Below the pieces are notes generated by a model, which was given only the letters and a program-made list of their open reading frames with translations, was not told the origin of the DNA and did no database searches. Below are positions 32,419 through 41,346 of a stretch of 64,000 bases of DNA, piece by piece. Each line of letters begins with the position of its first letter. Within the stretch, counting starts at the first letter, position 1. The position numbers and the translations under genes are program-made. Source of the stretch: UBA6912 sp963792895 (GTDB lineage Bacteria; Actinomycetota; Acidimicrobiia; Spongiisociales; UBA5794); contig CAWBYA010000007.1 of NCBI GenBank assembly GCA_963792895.1, positions 62,001-126,000 on the forward strand, read 5' to 3'.

Positions 32419-32577
32419 TCAGTCCTGGTGCTGCTCCTGCTCGGAACGCTTCGCCTTGGCCCTGCGTTCTGCCCAGCGCACGCCAACGACGGCCAGCACG
32501 ATCGGCAGCCCGAAGAGGAGCAGCTCGTCCCAGCCCCCTTGGTGGGCGATGAGCCAGTGGGCGCTCGGAATGGGCAC
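32419..32577 (-). CDS. Small single-span membrane protein
   Basis: 52 residues from GTG 32577, three bases after the stop of the polytopic gene upstream. It reads MPIPSAHWLIAHQGGWDELL, then a membrane helix FGLPIVLAVVGVRW and a charged tail rich in Arg, Lys and Glu. Many actinobacterial operons end with such an accessory peptide next to a multi-spanning protein. No named family. Confidence 0.6.
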   Translation of the reverse strand: MPIPSAHWLIAHQGGWDELLLFGLPIVLAVVGVRWAERRAKAKRSEQEQHQD

Positions 32578-32580
32578 CTC

Positions 32581-33969
32581 TCAGCCCGCCAGGATGAAGA
32601 GACCGAGGGACGTGAGTGCGACCATGAGCGCCAGCATCGCATACTGGGTGCGAACCGCAACTTCCCCGCCGAAGTCGGCCAGGGCCCGGTCGTGTGCGAG
32701 CACCACACCTGCGATGTGTCCCGCGACGATGGCGATGACCTGGAGGTACCACACCACCTCGGGCGAGAGGAAGAAGTTGACGCTCCAGTCCGCCGTTCCC
32801 AGCAGGTTCCATCCCCGGCCGAACGGGTCGCTCAGCGTGAAGAGCAGCAGCTGCCCTTCGAAGAGGACCAGCGTGACGTAATGAGCGACCGCATAGGCCA
32901 GCGCGATGGGCACCAGTGTGTGGGCGAAACGTCTGGCCACGCGCCGCGCGGTTGTGGCGCCGCCGGCAAGGCGAGCGGCCGCCCACGACGCTGCGAGGTA
33001 TGCGCCGCCGATCGCTGCCACAAAGCCGAGCAGCGACAGCGTCTGGAACCAGGTCTCCCTCCTCAGATCGCCGGTCAACGTGGCCCATAGCTCGGTCCCG
33101 GAGGCCCCGTCGTAGCTGACAGTTGCAATCATCGCCACGATGAAGGCAGTCACGCCGGGCCACTCGGGAACGCCCGGTAGCGCCCCAAGCCAGCGCCGTC
33201 GGACGACACCGAGCGCCGGGGTTGCGACCGTCGTCCCCACCGCGTCTGCCGCTATCACGTCGACGGGTGCGATCCGGGCGAAGAGCCCGTTGTACGTGTG
33301 GAAAGCATCGGCGAGACGAAGCCCTGATTCCGGTCCGGCGAGGTACCCGACACCGACGACATAGGCGGTATAGGCCAGTGCGGCGATGGCAAGCGTGCGC
33401 GGATCAGCACCGCTCGGTGCCACCAACTCGAGCCAGGTGAAGGCGATGAAGGCGATCGTCGCCGGCCACACGCCGAACCGGGCAACGAGGTCATCGCGCT
33501 CGGCGCGTGAGGCGTTCACCCTTCGTGACAGTGCGGCCCATGGGTTCATCCAGCGCCACAGGTTGCCGGCGGCAGCCGACAGGAACGGAACCACGAGCCA
33601 GAAGTACACGAAGACCAGCACGGGGGCGATGTTCAGCGGGCTGGCGCTCCCATCGACGAGGCCGGCCAGCACGACGAGCCCAAGACCAGTGACGCCGAAC
33701 ACCCTCAACACGGCGACGTAGCGGCCCGTCCAGTGCCGCCGCGTGAAGCCGAGCCGCGCCCCGCCCTGGAGACGAGGCTCCGTCCACAACGCAGACAGCA
33801 TGACGAACGAGGCAACGATGGCGATGCCGGCCCCGATTGCGAAATAGCTCACCGGCACCGGGAGGTCGGCGCGGCCGCCGATACCGTGGGCGAGTGCAGT
33901 GCCGGGATCGAGCGCAGCCAGCACGACCAAGCTTGCGACGACGCCGATGCGACGCAGAGGCCGTGGCAT
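32581..33969 (-). CDS. Polytopic membrane protein with signal-like N-terminus
   Basis: 462 residues and roughly eleven membrane helices. The N-terminal signal-like helix is followed by AHGIGGRADLPVPVSYF, and the helices include IVASFVMLSALW and FVYFWLVVPFLSAAAGNLWRWMNP. A histidine-containing segment, AYAVAHYVTLVLFEGQLLLF, lies near residue 370. Similar actinobacterial proteins have been labelled fenitrothion hydrolase-like, but that label is from memory and I would not rely on it. ATG 33969 is one base after a cupredoxin-like lipoprotein gene and three bases before the small membrane peptide gene, so the three work together. Confidence 0.75.
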   Translation of the reverse strand: MPRPLRRIGVVASLVVLAALDPGTALAHGIGGRADLPVPVSYFAIGAGIAIVASFVMLSALWTEPRLQGGARLGFTRRHWTGRYVAVLRVFGVTGLGLVVLAGLVDGSASPLNIAPVLVFVYFWLVVPFLSAAAGNLWRWMNPWAALSRRVNASRAERDDLVARFGVWPATIAFIAFTWLELVAPSGADPRTLAIAALAYTAYVVGVGYLAGPESGLRLADAFHTYNGLFARIAPVDVIAADAVGTTVATPALGVVRRRWLGALPGVPEWPGVTAFIVAMIATVSYDGASGTELWATLTGDLRRETWFQTLSLLGFVAAIGGAYLAASWAAARLAGGATTARRVARRFAHTLVPIALAYAVAHYVTLVLFEGQLLLFTLSDPFGRGWNLLGTADWSVNFFLSPEVVWYLQVIAIVAGHIAGVVLAHDRALADFGGEVAVRTQYAMLALMVALTSLGLFILAG

Positions 33970-33970
33970 G

Positions 33971-34444
33971 TCAGCGCACCACGAGCTCGGTGAGCACGAG
34001 GCGCGCCCCTTCGAGCTCCATCTCGAAGATGCCGGGGATGTCCGTGACGACCTCGAGCGTTGCCGAGTCGCCGGGGGCAACGTCGGCAAACAAGTCGTAG
34101 CCGTGGAGGTGTACCTCGTCCGCGACGTCGGCCGTCACGACGATCACGATCTCCTCACCCACCGAGGCTTCGATGCGGTCAGGCCCTTCGACGGTCGAGC
34201 CCGTCACCGCGAACTCGTACGTGGCGGGTCCGGGCTCGGTGGTTGTTGGTGCAGTCGTAGTGGCGGGCTCAGTGGTGCTCGTCGTGGTAGCCGGGGCTGC
34301 CGTCGTCGACGTGGTCGGGGACGAAGTCGTTGTTGCGGCCGGGGCACGTGTCGAGGGGCTTGCCGAAGTCGTCGAGCTCGCGCCGCCACCACCGCATGCG
34401 GCGATCGAGATCACGAAGAGCGCGAGGAACGCGACCGCTCTCAT
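33971..34444 (-). CDS. Lipoprotein with cupredoxin-like domain
   Basis: 157 residues. A signal peptide ends in a lipobox (VISIAAC), followed by a Thr/Ser-rich linker with repeated TTT and a C-terminal beta domain of about 85 residues (TYEFAVTGSTVEGPDRIEASVG to EVHLHGYDLFADVAPG, ending FEMELEGARLVLTELVV), of the cupredoxin/EfeO-type fold. Possible metal ligands are His in VHLHGYD, but the full Cu-site Cys/Met set is not present. Secreted and anchored outside, it probably partners the polytopic protein encoded one base downstream. Confidence 0.8.
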   Translation of the reverse strand: MRAVAFLALFVISIAACGGGGASSTTSASPSTRAPAATTTSSPTTSTTAAPATTTSTTEPATTTAPTTTEPGPATYEFAVTGSTVEGPDRIEASVGEEIVIVVTADVADEVHLHGYDLFADVAPGDSATLEVVTDIPGIFEMELEGARLVLTELVVR

Positions 34445-34510
34445 GAGGCCGGAATCTAGCGAGAGCGTCCCGGCAACCAATATGCGGTTGGGCCTCATGA
34501 ATCGTGTGGG

Positions 34511-34873
34511 TCAAACCCCTTGATGCCGCTCGGCGTCTTGCTCGTTGACCTGGATGACGAGGCCGTCGGGATCCTCGACGCAGAGGGATCGGCCGAACAC
34601 CTCTTCCTGAATGTTGCGATGCAGGGCGATGCCGGCCGCCGAGAGGTCGGTGGCCAACTGTTCGAGCGGCCGGTCGGCTTCGAGGGCGACGCCGACCTGG
34701 CTGCCTGCCGTGATCGTATCCGTCCTGTGCAGAGCGAGGGAGGCCGATGCGCCGAATGAGAACTCTGACCAATACTCAGAGGTGGTCACCAGCTCTGCGT
34801 CGGGGAGAAGTGCCCGGTACCAGGACAGGGAGCGCTTCATGTCCGTGACGTACACGACGGGAACGAGCTTCAC
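34511..34873 (-). CDS. VOC-superfamily (glyoxalase/dioxygenase-like) protein
   Basis: 120 residues from GTG 34873, with AAGGAG upstream. The two beta-alpha-beta-beta-beta halves are seen as KLVPVVYVTDMKRSLSWYRALL, and LEADRPLEQLATDLSAAGI ending SLCVEDPDGLVIQVNEQD. The typical C-terminal D-PDGxxI motif is present. VOC proteins include glyoxalase I, extradiol dioxygenases and antibiotic-binding proteins; the substrate is unknown. It is divergent from argC across 163 bp. Confidence 0.83.
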   Translation of the reverse strand: MKLVPVVYVTDMKRSLSWYRALLPDAELVTTSEYWSEFSFGASASLALHRTDTITAGSQVGVALEADRPLEQLATDLSAAGIALHRNIQEEVFGRSLCVEDPDGLVIQVNEQDAERHQGV

Positions 34874-35001
34874 GGGTAATACTCCTTCGGACAGGAGGGA
34901 ATTGTCGGTCAAGTATGCCGCGCCGTCCGCCGGCATGGGCCGATCGCCGGACTCGATGCCCATCGCGCAACGCAGGATTTCATTCCCTATTCGCGTATGC
35001 G

Positions 35002-35007
35002 TATAGT
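35002..35007 (+). promoter_or_regulatory. Probable -10 of the argC operon promoter
   Basis: TATAGT at 35002-35007 lies 30 bp before argC, with AGGAGC as ribosome-binding site at 35021-35026. The sequence around it (CGTATGCGTATAGTCACG) is A/T-rich and partly symmetrical, a reasonable place for an ArgR operator given that argR is in the operon, but I cannot prove a box. Confidence 0.5.
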
Positions 35008-35036
35008 CACGCGCCATCTCAGGAGCACCTCTACCA

Positions 35037-36068
35037 ATGGGCCACCGCATTGCAGTCTTTGGCGCCTCCGGCTACGCCGGCGGCGAGCTGATCAGGCTCG
35101 TCGACGGCCACCCGGACCTCGACCTCGCCTACCTCGGGGCGCACACGTCGGCCGGGGAGACGCTCGGTGTGATCCACCCCCATTTGCAGCGTGGGGACCG
35201 AATACTGGGAGCGATGGATCCCGAGGCGGCTGCGGATTGTGATCTCGCCTTCTTCGCCCTGCCGCACGGGGCAAGTGCGGAACCGGCCCTCGCCCTGGTG
35301 CGGAGGGGCGTCAAGGTCGTAGATCTCGGCTCCGACTACCGGCTCGACTCCGCTGCCCGCTACGAGGAGGCGTACGGGGCCCCGCACCCGCATCCCGACG
35401 AGCTGGGGAGATGGGTCTACGGCCTGCCCGAGCTGTTCGGCGACCAGATCCGCAGTGCGGACAAAGTGGCGGCGCCCGGATGCTATCCGACCTCGGCGAT
35501 CCTGGCATTGGCACCGTTGTTGCGGGACGGGCTGATCGAACCCAGCGCACTCACGGTCAATGCGGTATCGGGCGTCAGTGGCGCTGGGAGGGCCGCCAAG
35601 CCGAACCTCACCTTCGGTGCAATCGACGAAGGCGTCGTTGCGTATGGGGTGCTCACCCACCGTCACCGGCCAGAGATCGAGCAAGCGCTCGGCATGGCAT
35701 CGGGCGTCGAGCCGACCGTGGTCTTCACGCCCCATCTCGTGCCGATGCAACGCGGCATCCTCTCCACGTGCTACGCCCGTGCCCATTCAGGAGCAACGGC
35801 GGGCTCGATGACTGCTGCGCTCGAGGCCGCCTATGCCTCGGCGCGATTCGTCGACGTGATCGACCGCCCGCCACAGACCCGCTGGGTTGTGGGGTCGAAC
35901 AAGTGCCTGATCACGTCCTACGTGGACGGACGCACCGGCACCGTGATCGTGATGGCAGCCGAGGACAATCTGCTGAAGGGTGCGGCAGGACAAGCCGTTC
36001 AGTGCGCCAACCTCATGCTCGGCCTGCCCGAGGAATCCGGTCTGCCGCTCGACGGGTGGATGCCATGA
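35037..36068 (+). CDS. argC: N-acetyl-gamma-glutamyl-phosphate reductase
   Basis: 343 residues; third step of arginine synthesis, reducing N-acetylglutamyl phosphate with NADPH. FGASGYAGGELIRL near the N-terminus is the nucleotide-binding loop, and the catalytic cysteine is in KVAAPGCYPTSAILALAPLL near residue 145. SGVSGAGRAAK and the C-terminal HLVPMQRGILSTCYA are family signatures. ATG 35037 follows AGGAGC. It is the first gene of argC-J-B-R-G-H, and its TGA overlaps the argJ ATG. Confidence 0.97.
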   Translation: MGHRIAVFGASGYAGGELIRLVDGHPDLDLAYLGAHTSAGETLGVIHPHLQRGDRILGAMDPEAAADCDLAFFALPHGASAEPALALVRRGVKVVDLGSDYRLDSAARYEEAYGAPHPHPDELGRWVYGLPELFGDQIRSADKVAAPGCYPTSAILALAPLLRDGLIEPSALTVNAVSGVSGAGRAAKPNLTFGAIDEGVVAYGVLTHRHRPEIEQALGMASGVEPTVVFTPHLVPMQRGILSTCYARAHSGATAGSMTAALEAAYASARFVDVIDRPPQTRWVVGSNKCLITSYVDGRTGTVIVMAAEDNLLKGAAGQAVQCANLMLGLPEESGLPLDGWMP

Positions 36069-37228
36069 GCGTCACTGCAGCACTCGGCTTCACCGCAGCA
36101 GGAGTGAGCGCCGGCATCAAGCCCGCAGGTGATCTCGACCTCGCGCTCGTTGTCGCCGAGCAGGGCACGATCGGCGCGGGGGTGTTCACCAAGAACCATG
36201 CTGCAGCGCCTCCTGTCACGCTCAGCAGACAGCATCTGGCTGCGGGGCCCGACACGCGAGCCGTCGTCCTCAACTCGGGCTGCGCCAACGCAGGCACGGG
36301 TGCGGCAGGCGAGGCCGTTGCAGTCGCCACGGCATCCGAGGTCGCCCGAGGATTGGGGTGTGGCGTGGAGGAGGTGCTGGTGTGCTCCACCGGGCCCATC
36401 GGGTCGCGGCTCGATGCGGGTGTGATGCGCCACGGCGTTGCGCACGCACTCGCCGCGCTCGCGAGCGGCGAAGACGCCGCAGGCGCCGCAGCTCGGGCGA
36501 TCATGACAACAGATTCGATGCCCAAGGAGGCGGTCTCCACGGGCGACGGTTTCGTCGTCGGCGGGATGGCGAAGGGTGCCGGGATGATCCGCCCCGACAT
36601 GGCGACGATGCTCGCCGTTGTGACGACCGACGTCGATGTATCGGTCGGCGACCTCGGCGCCGCGCTGCGCATCGCGGTCGACGCCTCCTTCAACCGCCTC
36701 GATGTCGATGGTTGTGAGTCCACAAACGACACGGTGCTCGTGCTGGCATCGGGCGCTGCAGGCACAACGGCTGGGCGGGACGAGCTCGTTCGACCGCTCA
36801 CCGAAGTATGCCGCACGCTTGCTCGCCAGATCGCAGCCGACGCCGAGGGGGCCTCTCGAGTGGTGCGGCTCACGGTGCGGGGGGCCGCCGATGCCGCGGC
36901 GGCTCGTGCCGTCGGCAAGGCGATCGCCGACTCTGCCCTCGTACGGGCGTCGTTCTTCGGCGGCGACCCCAACTGGGGTCGCATCTTCGCTGCCGTCGGA
37001 GCGGTGCGGACACCGATCGACCCCGCGGATTTCTCCGTCGCCTACGACGGCGTCGTCGTGGCCGAATCCGGGGCAGCCACGGGCGCCGATCTCGATGCAC
37101 TCGCCGCCCGGCTGGCATCGGGCGACTTCACGGTCGATGTTGTCGTCGGAGACGGACCGGGCGGCGCCGAGGTGCTCACCGCCGACCTGACACCCGACTA
37201 CGTCCGGTTCAACGGTGAGCGCAGCTGA
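36065..37228 (+). CDS. argJ: Glutamate N-acetyltransferase / amino-acid acetyltransferase ArgJ
   Basis: 387 residues. ArgJ transfers acetyl from N-acetylornithine to glutamate, recycling the acetyl group. It is made as a precursor that cleaves itself before a threonine; the site is in GMIRPDMATMLAVVTTD near residue 180. Also seen: VFTKNHAAAPPVTLSR, TGPIGSRLD, SFNRLDVDGCESTNDTV, and FGGDPNWGRIFAAVG. ATG 36065 overlaps the argC stop. It could serve as mono- or bifunctional ArgJ; this cannot be decided from sequence. Confidence 0.96.
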   Translation: MSVTAALGFTAAGVSAGIKPAGDLDLALVVAEQGTIGAGVFTKNHAAAPPVTLSRQHLAAGPDTRAVVLNSGCANAGTGAAGEAVAVATASEVARGLGCGVEEVLVCSTGPIGSRLDAGVMRHGVAHALAALASGEDAAGAAARAIMTTDSMPKEAVSTGDGFVVGGMAKGAGMIRPDMATMLAVVTTDVDVSVGDLGAALRIAVDASFNRLDVDGCESTNDTVLVLASGAAGTTAGRDELVRPLTEVCRTLARQIAADAEGASRVVRLTVRGAADAAAARAVGKAIADSALVRASFFGGDPNWGRIFAAVGAVRTPIDPADFSVAYDGVVVAESGAATGADLDALAARLASGDFTVDVVVGDGPGGAEVLTADLTPDYVRFNGERS

Positions 37229-38136
37229 TGGCAACCGGTCATGGATCTCCGGCGGCAACCAAGTCGCGTATCGCAACCACGATGGGAAAGGCCAAGATCT
37301 TCTCCGAGGCGATGCCGTTCATCAAGCAGTTCCGCGGGACAACCGTCGTGATCAAGTACGGCGGCTCGGCGATGGTGGACGAGAGCCTGCGCAACACGTT
37401 CGCCGACGATGTGGCGATGCTCTACTACTCCGGCATCAAGCCGGTGATCGTTCACGGTGGCGGTCCGCACATCTCCAGGGCGATGGGCCAGCAAGGCATC
37501 GAGCCGCAGTGGATCGATGGGCTTCGTATCACCGATCAGGACACCATCCGTGTGGTGCAGTCGACGCTGGCAGGCGAGATCAATCCCGACATCGTTCGGC
37601 TGGTGAATGCGCACGGCTCGCTTGCCGCCGGCGTCAACGGGCTGGACGCCAACACCTTTCTCGCCCGTCCCAAGGACCCCCGGCTGGGTTTTGTCGGCGA
37701 AGTGACGGCGGTCAATCCGGGGCTTGTCATCGCACTTCAGGCCGAGGGATACGTCCCCGTCGTGGCGCCCCTGGCCAGGGGTGAGGACGGCAGGCCCTAC
37801 AACCTCAACGCAGACACCGCGGCAGGGGCGCTCGCCGAGGCGCTCGGGGCAACGAAGCTCGTGTACCTCACAGACGTAGAGGGCCTGTACGGAGACCTGG
37901 GCGACGAGGACAGCCTCATTCAGCGCATCGCGGTCCCCGAGCTGAGAGCGCTCGTGGAGTCTGGCTCGGTGTCTGCAGGCATGCTTCCAAAGCTCGAGTC
38001 GTGCATCCACGCCGTTGGCGGCGGCGTGGCTCGCGCCCACATCCTCGACGGCCGCATCCAGCATGCGCTGTTGCTCGAGATCTTCACGCCCGAAGGCATC
38101 GGAACGATGATCACGCGGGAGGCCGAGCCGCAATGA
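37228..38136 (+). CDS. argB: Acetylglutamate kinase
   Basis: 302 residues of the amino-acid kinase family: VIKYGGSAM near residue 42, VIVHGGGPHISRAM near residue 74, substrate motif DGLRITDQDTIRVV and LNADTAAGALAEALGA with the ATP-site VYLTDVEGLY. It phosphorylates N-acetylglutamate, the step normally feedback-inhibited by arginine; the N-terminal helix preceding the kinase core that is linked to arginine sensing is represented by about 25 residues. TGATG overlap with argJ, and its TGA overlaps the argR ATG. Confidence 0.97.
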   Translation: MATGHGSPAATKSRIATTMGKAKIFSEAMPFIKQFRGTTVVIKYGGSAMVDESLRNTFADDVAMLYYSGIKPVIVHGGGPHISRAMGQQGIEPQWIDGLRITDQDTIRVVQSTLAGEINPDIVRLVNAHGSLAAGVNGLDANTFLARPKDPRLGFVGEVTAVNPGLVIALQAEGYVPVVAPLARGEDGRPYNLNADTAAGALAEALGATKLVYLTDVEGLYGDLGDEDSLIQRIAVPELRALVESGSVSAGMLPKLESCIHAVGGGVARAHILDGRIQHALLLEIFTPEGIGTMITREAEPQ

Positions 38137-38600
38137 GCCCGAGCATATCGACCCGACGCCGGTTGGTGCGGCGCCTCATCGGCGACCAGCCGATCCACTC
38201 CCAGCAGGAGCTGGTGGCCATGCTGGAAGCCGCCGGCCATTTCGTCACGCAAGCGACCGTATCGCGCGACCTCGATGCGATCGGCGCCGTGAAAGTGCGC
38301 ACGGACGACGGCCGCCTCCACTACGAGATCCAAGAGGCGAACGGCGGCCAGAGCGACGAGCGGGAGATCGCCCGCATCATCGACGAGTTCTCCGACTCGC
38401 TCTCCGTCTCTCGAAACCTACTCGTCATCCGTACCCGTCCGGGGGCGGCCAACGTGGTGGCCGGTGCCCTCGACAGGGCCAGGCTGGACGGTCTGCTCGG
38501 GACGGTGGCGGGGGACGACACGGTTCTGGTCGTCGCCAGCGAATCTGTTGGCGGCAAAGGGTTGATGGACGCACTCGATCGTATAGGGGTGACCCGATGA
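38133..38600 (+). CDS. argR: Arginine repressor
   Basis: 155 residues. The N-terminal winged helix has IHSQQELVAMLEAAG and VTQATVSRDLDAIGA; the C-terminal arginine-binding hexamer domain has LLVIRTRPGAANVVAGALD and VAGDDTVLVV. It sits directly after argB with an ATGA overlap, so it is expressed within the operon it presumably represses. In most actinobacterial clusters argD and argF lie between argB and argR; they are absent here. Confidence 0.96.
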   Translation: MSPSISTRRRLVRRLIGDQPIHSQQELVAMLEAAGHFVTQATVSRDLDAIGAVKVRTDDGRLHYEIQEANGGQSDEREIARIIDEFSDSLSVSRNLLVIRTRPGAANVVAGALDRARLDGLLGTVAGDDTVLVVASESVGGKGLMDALDRIGVTR

Positions 38601-39814
38601 GCACGCAGATCAAGAAGGTGGTGCTCGCCTACAGCGGCGGGCTCGACACGTCGGTGATCCTCCGCTGGATCAAAGAGGAGTACGGGGCGGACGTCATCAC
38701 CTACACGGCCGATGTGGGCCAGGGTGAGGAGGTTGCGGAGGCCGAGGAGAAGGCCATCGCAACAGGTGCGACCGAGGCGATCACCGACGACCTGCGCGAG
38801 GAGTTCGTGCGCGACTTCGTCTACGCCGCCATCCGGGCGAATGCCCTCTACGAGGGGTACTACCTGCTCGGCACATCGCTCGCTCGCCCCATCATCGGCA
38901 AGGGCCTGGTCGAGGTCGCCGAGCGGACCGGGGCAGACGCCATCGCCCATGGTGCGACCGGGAAGGGCAACGACCAAGTGCGGTTCGAACTCGCAGCCTT
39001 CGCCCTCAAGCCCGCGATCAAGGTCATCGCACCCTGGCGGGAGTGGGATCTGCGGGGGCGGGCTGATTGCGTCGCGTATGCGAAGACCCACGGCATCCCG
39101 ATTCCGGTCACGCCCGAGAGGCCTTATTCGATGGATGCCAACCTCCTGCACATCTCGTACGAGGGCGGTGTGCTCGAGGATCCATGGACTGCACCTCCTC
39201 CCGACATGTTCCGGATGACAGTCAACCCGGAGGAGGCACCTGCCCAACCCGAGTGGGTGACGGTCGGGTTCCGTGACGGCAACCCGGTCAGCGTCGACGG
39301 CGTTGAGCTTGGCCCTGTCGCCCTGCTCACGCAGCTCAACGAGCTCGGTGGCCGCCACGGTGTCGGCCGCGTCGACATCGTGGAGAACCGCTTCATCGGC
39401 ATGAAGAATCGCGGGGTCTACGAGACGCCCGGTGGCACGATCTTGTACCACGCCCACCGTGCCGTCGAGTCGATCACCCTCGACCGCGAGGTTGCCCACC
39501 TGCGCGACGAGCTCGTGCCGCGATACGCGGAGATGGTCTACAACGGATTCTGGTACTCGCCCGAGCGTGAAGCGCTCCAAGCCTTCATGGACGAGGTGCA
39601 GAAGCGGGTCAATGGCGAGGCGCGCCTCAAGCTGTACAAAGGCCAAGCGATTGTCGAGGGGCGCCGGTCCGACAGCCACAGCCTCTACGACGAGGCGACG
39701 GCGACTTTCGAAGCGGACGACGTCTACCACCAGGGCGATGCCACCGGCTTCATCCGTCTCCAGAGCCTGCGGCTGCGGACGTTCGCGGAGCGCCGCATCG
39801 GAGAGGGCGAGTGA
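38597..39814 (+). CDS. argG: Argininosuccinate synthase
   Basis: 405 residues; joins citrulline and aspartate using ATP. The N-type ATP pyrophosphatase motif is AYSGGLDTSVILRW at residues 11-24, then TADVGQGEEV, GHGATGKGNDQVRFE (here AHGATGKGNDQVRF) and the C-terminal DSHSLYDEATATFE. ATG 38597 overlaps the argR stop by ATGA. Length and order are normal for the type I enzyme. Confidence 0.98.
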   Translation: MSTQIKKVVLAYSGGLDTSVILRWIKEEYGADVITYTADVGQGEEVAEAEEKAIATGATEAITDDLREEFVRDFVYAAIRANALYEGYYLLGTSLARPIIGKGLVEVAERTGADAIAHGATGKGNDQVRFELAAFALKPAIKVIAPWREWDLRGRADCVAYAKTHGIPIPVTPERPYSMDANLLHISYEGGVLEDPWTAPPPDMFRMTVNPEEAPAQPEWVTVGFRDGNPVSVDGVELGPVALLTQLNELGGRHGVGRVDIVENRFIGMKNRGVYETPGGTILYHAHRAVESITLDREVAHLRDELVPRYAEMVYNGFWYSPEREALQAFMDEVQKRVNGEARLKLYKGQAIVEGRRSDSHSLYDEATATFEADDVYHQGDATGFIRLQSLRLRTFAERRIGEGE

Positions 39815-39885
39815 GCATCGAGACGTCGGACGCCGGATCTCGGACGTCAGACCCGATCCGGATGAGGTCTGGCGGGAATCCATGA
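39811..39885 (+). CDS. 24-codon micro-ORF bridging argG and argH
   Basis: A GTG at 39811 overlaps the argG stop (GTGA), and the frame ends at a TGA overlapping the argH ATG (ATGA at 39882-39885). The encoded peptide (MSIETSDAGSRTSDPIRM, then RSGGNP) has no recognisable domain. It may simply keep ribosomes moving from argG to argH, since argH has no strong ribosome-binding site. Alternatively it is chance. Confidence 0.35.
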   Translation: MSIETSDAGSRTSDPIRMRSGGNP

Positions 39886-41255
39886 CGCTGTGGGGCGGGC
39901 GGTTCTCGGGGGAGCCGGACGAGGCCTTGTGGCGCTTCACGGTCGACACGTCGGACCGGAGGTTGCTCGTGGACGACATCGTCGGGTCGCGTGCCCACGT
40001 CGCGATGCTCGGCGATGTCGGAGTTCTCGACGGCCCGGACGTTGTCGCCCTGACGGACGGCCTCGATCTCGTCCTCGCCGAGGCGAATGAGGGCCGCTTC
40101 GTGTTCGTCGAGACCGACGAAGACGTGCACACCGCTGTCGAGCGCCGGCTCGGAGAGCTCATCGGCGCACCAGCTGGGAAGCTCCACACGGGACGTTCCC
40201 GCAACGATCAGGTAGCGCTCGACCTGCGGCTGTACCTGCGGCGTCGCGGGCGCGAGCGGATCTTCCAGCTGCGTCGCCTCGCCGGCGTGCTCGCCGATGT
40301 GGCAGAGGCAGCCGGCGACGCCGTTGTCCCCTCCTACACCCACCTCCAACAGGCGCAAGCGGTTCCGCTGGCGCATCACCTGCTGGCCTACGCGTGGATG
40401 GTGCTGCGCGACGTCGAGAGGTTCGAAGATGCGGTGGCGCGTATCGCCGTGTCGCCGCTCGGTGCCGGCGCATCCGGGGGCAGCTCGCTCCCGCTCGAGC
40501 CGCACCTCGTCGCCGACCGCCTCGACATGGCCGGGGTGTTCACCAACTCGATCGACGCAGTGGCGTCACGCGACTTCGCCGCCGAGTACACCTTCTGCTG
40601 TGCGCAGGCCATGGTGCACCTCTCGCGGCTCTCGGAGGAACTCGTGCTGTGGACCACGACCGAGTTCGGGTGGGCGACGTACGACGACGCACACACGACG
40701 GGTTCGTCTGCGCTCCCGCAGAAGAAGAACCCGGATATCGCCGAGCTCGCAAGGGGGAAGGCGGCAACTGTGATCGGCGACGTCGCCGCGATGTTGGCGT
40801 TGCAGAAGGGCCTGCCGCTTGCGTACAACCGCGACCTCCAGGAGGACAAGCGTGCCGTGTTCCACGCAGACGACACGCTGGAGCTCGCCCTCGACGCCCT
40901 CACCGGCATGGTCGGCACGGCCGACTTCCACCCGCCGGAGCCGTCACCGTGGGTCACCGCCCTCGACCTCGCCGAGGCGCTCGTGGCGCGCGGGGTGCCA
41001 TTCCGCGAAGCGCACGGCGTTGTCGGCCGGCTGGTGGCCGACCTCGTCACCGCAGGCAGGACGCTCGGCGACCTCACCGACGACGAGCTGGTTGCGATCG
41101 ATGGGCGGTTCGAGCCCGGAGATGCGGCCAGGCTGTCGGCCGCCGGTTCCGTGGAGCGGCGCATCACCCCCGGCGGGGGTTCGCACGAGTCGGTGCGCCA
41201 CCAGATCGCCGAGCTTCGCAGACGACATGATCGAGGGGCAACCGAAAGCCCGTAA
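39882..41255 (+). CDS. argH: Argininosuccinate lyase
   Basis: 457 residues; final step, releasing arginine and fumarate. LWGGRFSGEPDEAL starts the protein; HTGRSRNDQVALDLRLYLR near residue 105, THLQQAQAVPLAHHLLAY near 150 and the signature loop GSSALPQKKNPDIAELARGK near residue 275 are clear. ATG 39882 is the natural family start; the frame is open upstream into argG but without similarity. It is the last gene of the operon and is followed by a hairpin at 41296. Confidence 0.97.
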   Translation: MTLWGGRFSGEPDEALWRFTVDTSDRRLLVDDIVGSRAHVAMLGDVGVLDGPDVVALTDGLDLVLAEANEGRFVFVETDEDVHTAVERRLGELIGAPAGKLHTGRSRNDQVALDLRLYLRRRGRERIFQLRRLAGVLADVAEAAGDAVVPSYTHLQQAQAVPLAHHLLAYAWMVLRDVERFEDAVARIAVSPLGAGASGGSSLPLEPHLVADRLDMAGVFTNSIDAVASRDFAAEYTFCCAQAMVHLSRLSEELVLWTTTEFGWATYDDAHTTGSSALPQKKNPDIAELARGKAATVIGDVAAMLALQKGLPLAYNRDLQEDKRAVFHADDTLELALDALTGMVGTADFHPPEPSPWVTALDLAEALVARGVPFREAHGVVGRLVADLVTAGRTLGDLTDDELVAIDGRFEPGDAARLSAAGSVERRITPGGGSHESVRHQIAELRRRHDRGATESP

Positions 41256-41295
41256 TGAGAGCTCTGCGGGGAAGAGTGGATCACGGGGGCGCCTC

Positions 41296-41346
41296 GCCCT
41301 CCCGCTTGCTCCTTCGGAGCGCCGCATCCGGTTGGGGCGGGAGGGC
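41296..41346. terminator. Terminator-like nested hairpin after argH
   Basis: GCCCTCCCGC (41296-41305) pairs with GCGGGAGGGC (41337-41346); inside it GCTCC/GGAGC (41308-41320) forms a small inner hairpin. It lies between argH and the convergent lipoprotein gene and could stop transcription from both sides. Confidence 0.65.
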
